Shown: positions 63,333 through 64,000 of the stretch, piece by piece
Numbering within the stretch: position 1 is the stretch's first letter
How the letters are laid out: each line of letters starts with the position of its first letter
DNA from: Fabrea salina
Lineage: Eukaryota > Ciliophora > Heterotrichea > Heterotrichida > Fabreidae
Length of the DNA stretch: 64,000 nucleotides
Direction of reading: 5' to 3'
NCBI GenBank assembly: GCA_022984795.1
Contig: JALIHJ010000077.1
Location: 1 to 64,000, forward strand
Translations under genes and position numbers: made by a program
Notes under the pieces: model-generated
The model's input: the letters and a program-made list of their open reading frames with translations, nothing else
Told to the model about the DNA's origin: nothing
Database searches by the model: none

Positions 63333-64000
63333 GTGTTAGGGTGTTAGGGTGTTAGGGTGTTAGGGGTGTTAGGGGTGTTAGGGGTGTTAGGGGGTGTTAG
63401 GGGTGTTAGGGGTGTTAGTGTTAGGGTGTTAGGGTGTTAGTGTTAGGGTGTTAGTGTTAGGGTGTTAGGGTGTTAGGGTGTTAGGGTGTTAGGTGTTAGT
63501 GTTAGGGTGTTAGGGTGTTAGGGTAAGCAAGTGTTAGGGGTGTTAGGGTGTTAGGGTGTTAGGGTGTTAGTGTTAGGGTGTTAGGGTGTTAGGGTGTTAG
63601 GGTGTTAGGGTGTTAGGGTGTTAGGGTGTTAGGTGTTAGGGTGTTAGGGTGTTAGGTGTTAGGTGTTAGGTGTTAGTGTTAGGGGTGTTAGTGTTAGTGT
63701 TAGGTGTTAGTGTTAGGGTGTAGGGTGTTAGGGTGTTAGGGGTGTTAGGTGTTAGGGTGTTAGGGTGTTAGGGTGTTAGGGTGTTAGGGTGTTAGGGTGT
63801 TAGGGTGTTAGGTGTTAGGTGTTAGGGTGTTAGGTGTTAGGGTGTTAGGGGTGTTAGGGTGTTAGGGTAAAGTTAGGTGTTAGGGTGTTAGGTGTTAGGG
63901 TGTTAGGGGTGTTAGTGTTAGGGTGTTAGGGTGTTAGTGTTAGGGGTGTTAGTGTTAGGTGTTAGTGTTAGGGTGTTAGGGTGTTAGGGTGTTAGTAGGG
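63331..64000. repeat. right telomere, (TGTTAGGG)n
   Basis: About 670 bases of TGTTAGGG and close variants (GTGTTAGG, TGTTAGGGG, GTTAGTG) up to the window edge. It is much noisier than the left telomere, with many one- or two-base length errors and two foreign words (GTAAGCAAG near 63524, GTAAAGTT near 63867). G-rich strand at the right edge, as expected of a chromosome end. Confidence 0.96.

Noticed and set aside
1-64000. CRISPR arrays, insertion sequences, LTR or virus-like elements
   Set aside because: Apart from telomeres no repeat array was seen, and no integrase, reverse transcriptase, transposase or capsid-like reading was found.

Overview
The window is a whole, or nearly whole, macronuclear chromosome of a ciliate. 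It starts in CCCTAACA telomere repeats and ends in the complementary TGTTAGGG repeats, with about 63 kb of very dense genes between. An 8-base CCCTAACA-type telomere repeat, GT...AG introns of only 15-16 bases, and the use of TAA, TAG and TGA all as stops fit a heterotrich with the standard code (a Stentor or Fabrea type). They argue against Blepharisma (UGA = Trp) and Condylostoma (reassigned stops). The species cannot be fixed from this sequence alone.

Layout. Left end (1-10.8 kb): telomere; a heavily frame-broken signal-peptide/IPT-TIG/PA14/LamG/Cys-rich surface gene cut off by the telomere; a noncoding stretch with a 5S rRNA-like gene; then a giant LamG/Cys-rich surface protein gene whose 4.7 kb 5' part is open but whose membrane-spanning 3' part is broken. 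Centre (11-62.35 kb): about 38 mostly intact, mostly intron-poor genes on both strands, typically 0-60 bases apart, several abutting or overlapping. Right end (62.34-64 kb): an inverted, indel-rich copy of the 3' half of the acyl-CoA oxidase gene from 55-57 kb, capped directly by telomere.

Functions. Cilium biology is prominent: CFAP58, DNAAF5/HEATR2, IFT80, a tubulin-type cytosolic carboxypeptidase, a MORN protein and several coiled-coil proteins. The rest is housekeeping: DDX18/Has1, eL22 and 5S RNA (ribosome), NAE1 (neddylation), SPT2 and a PADR1 protein (chromatin/DNA), VID27, a Rab7-like GTPase beside a Vti1-like SNARE (endosomal traffic), soluble pyrophosphatase, acyl-CoA oxidase, a YeeE/YedE-type sulfur transporter, an MFS transporter, PP2C and a CAMK-type kinase. 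Less ordinary genes include a GH25 lysozyme, an ApoL-like/ricin-B lectin fusion, a myosin with an RCC1 tail, and a mut-7/EXD3-like exonuclease.

Gene models. Six 15/16-base introns were resolved by hand. They share GT...AG and an A six bases from the 3' end, and five of the six contain or create a stop in the unspliced frame. Candidate noncoding RNAs are a shortened 5S rRNA at 4546-4632 and a U6/U6atac-like RNA at 25524-25638. The concentration of frameshifts in the two chromosome ends, next to a clean interior, suggests either low-coverage sequence at alternative chromosome ends or decaying subtelomeric copies.
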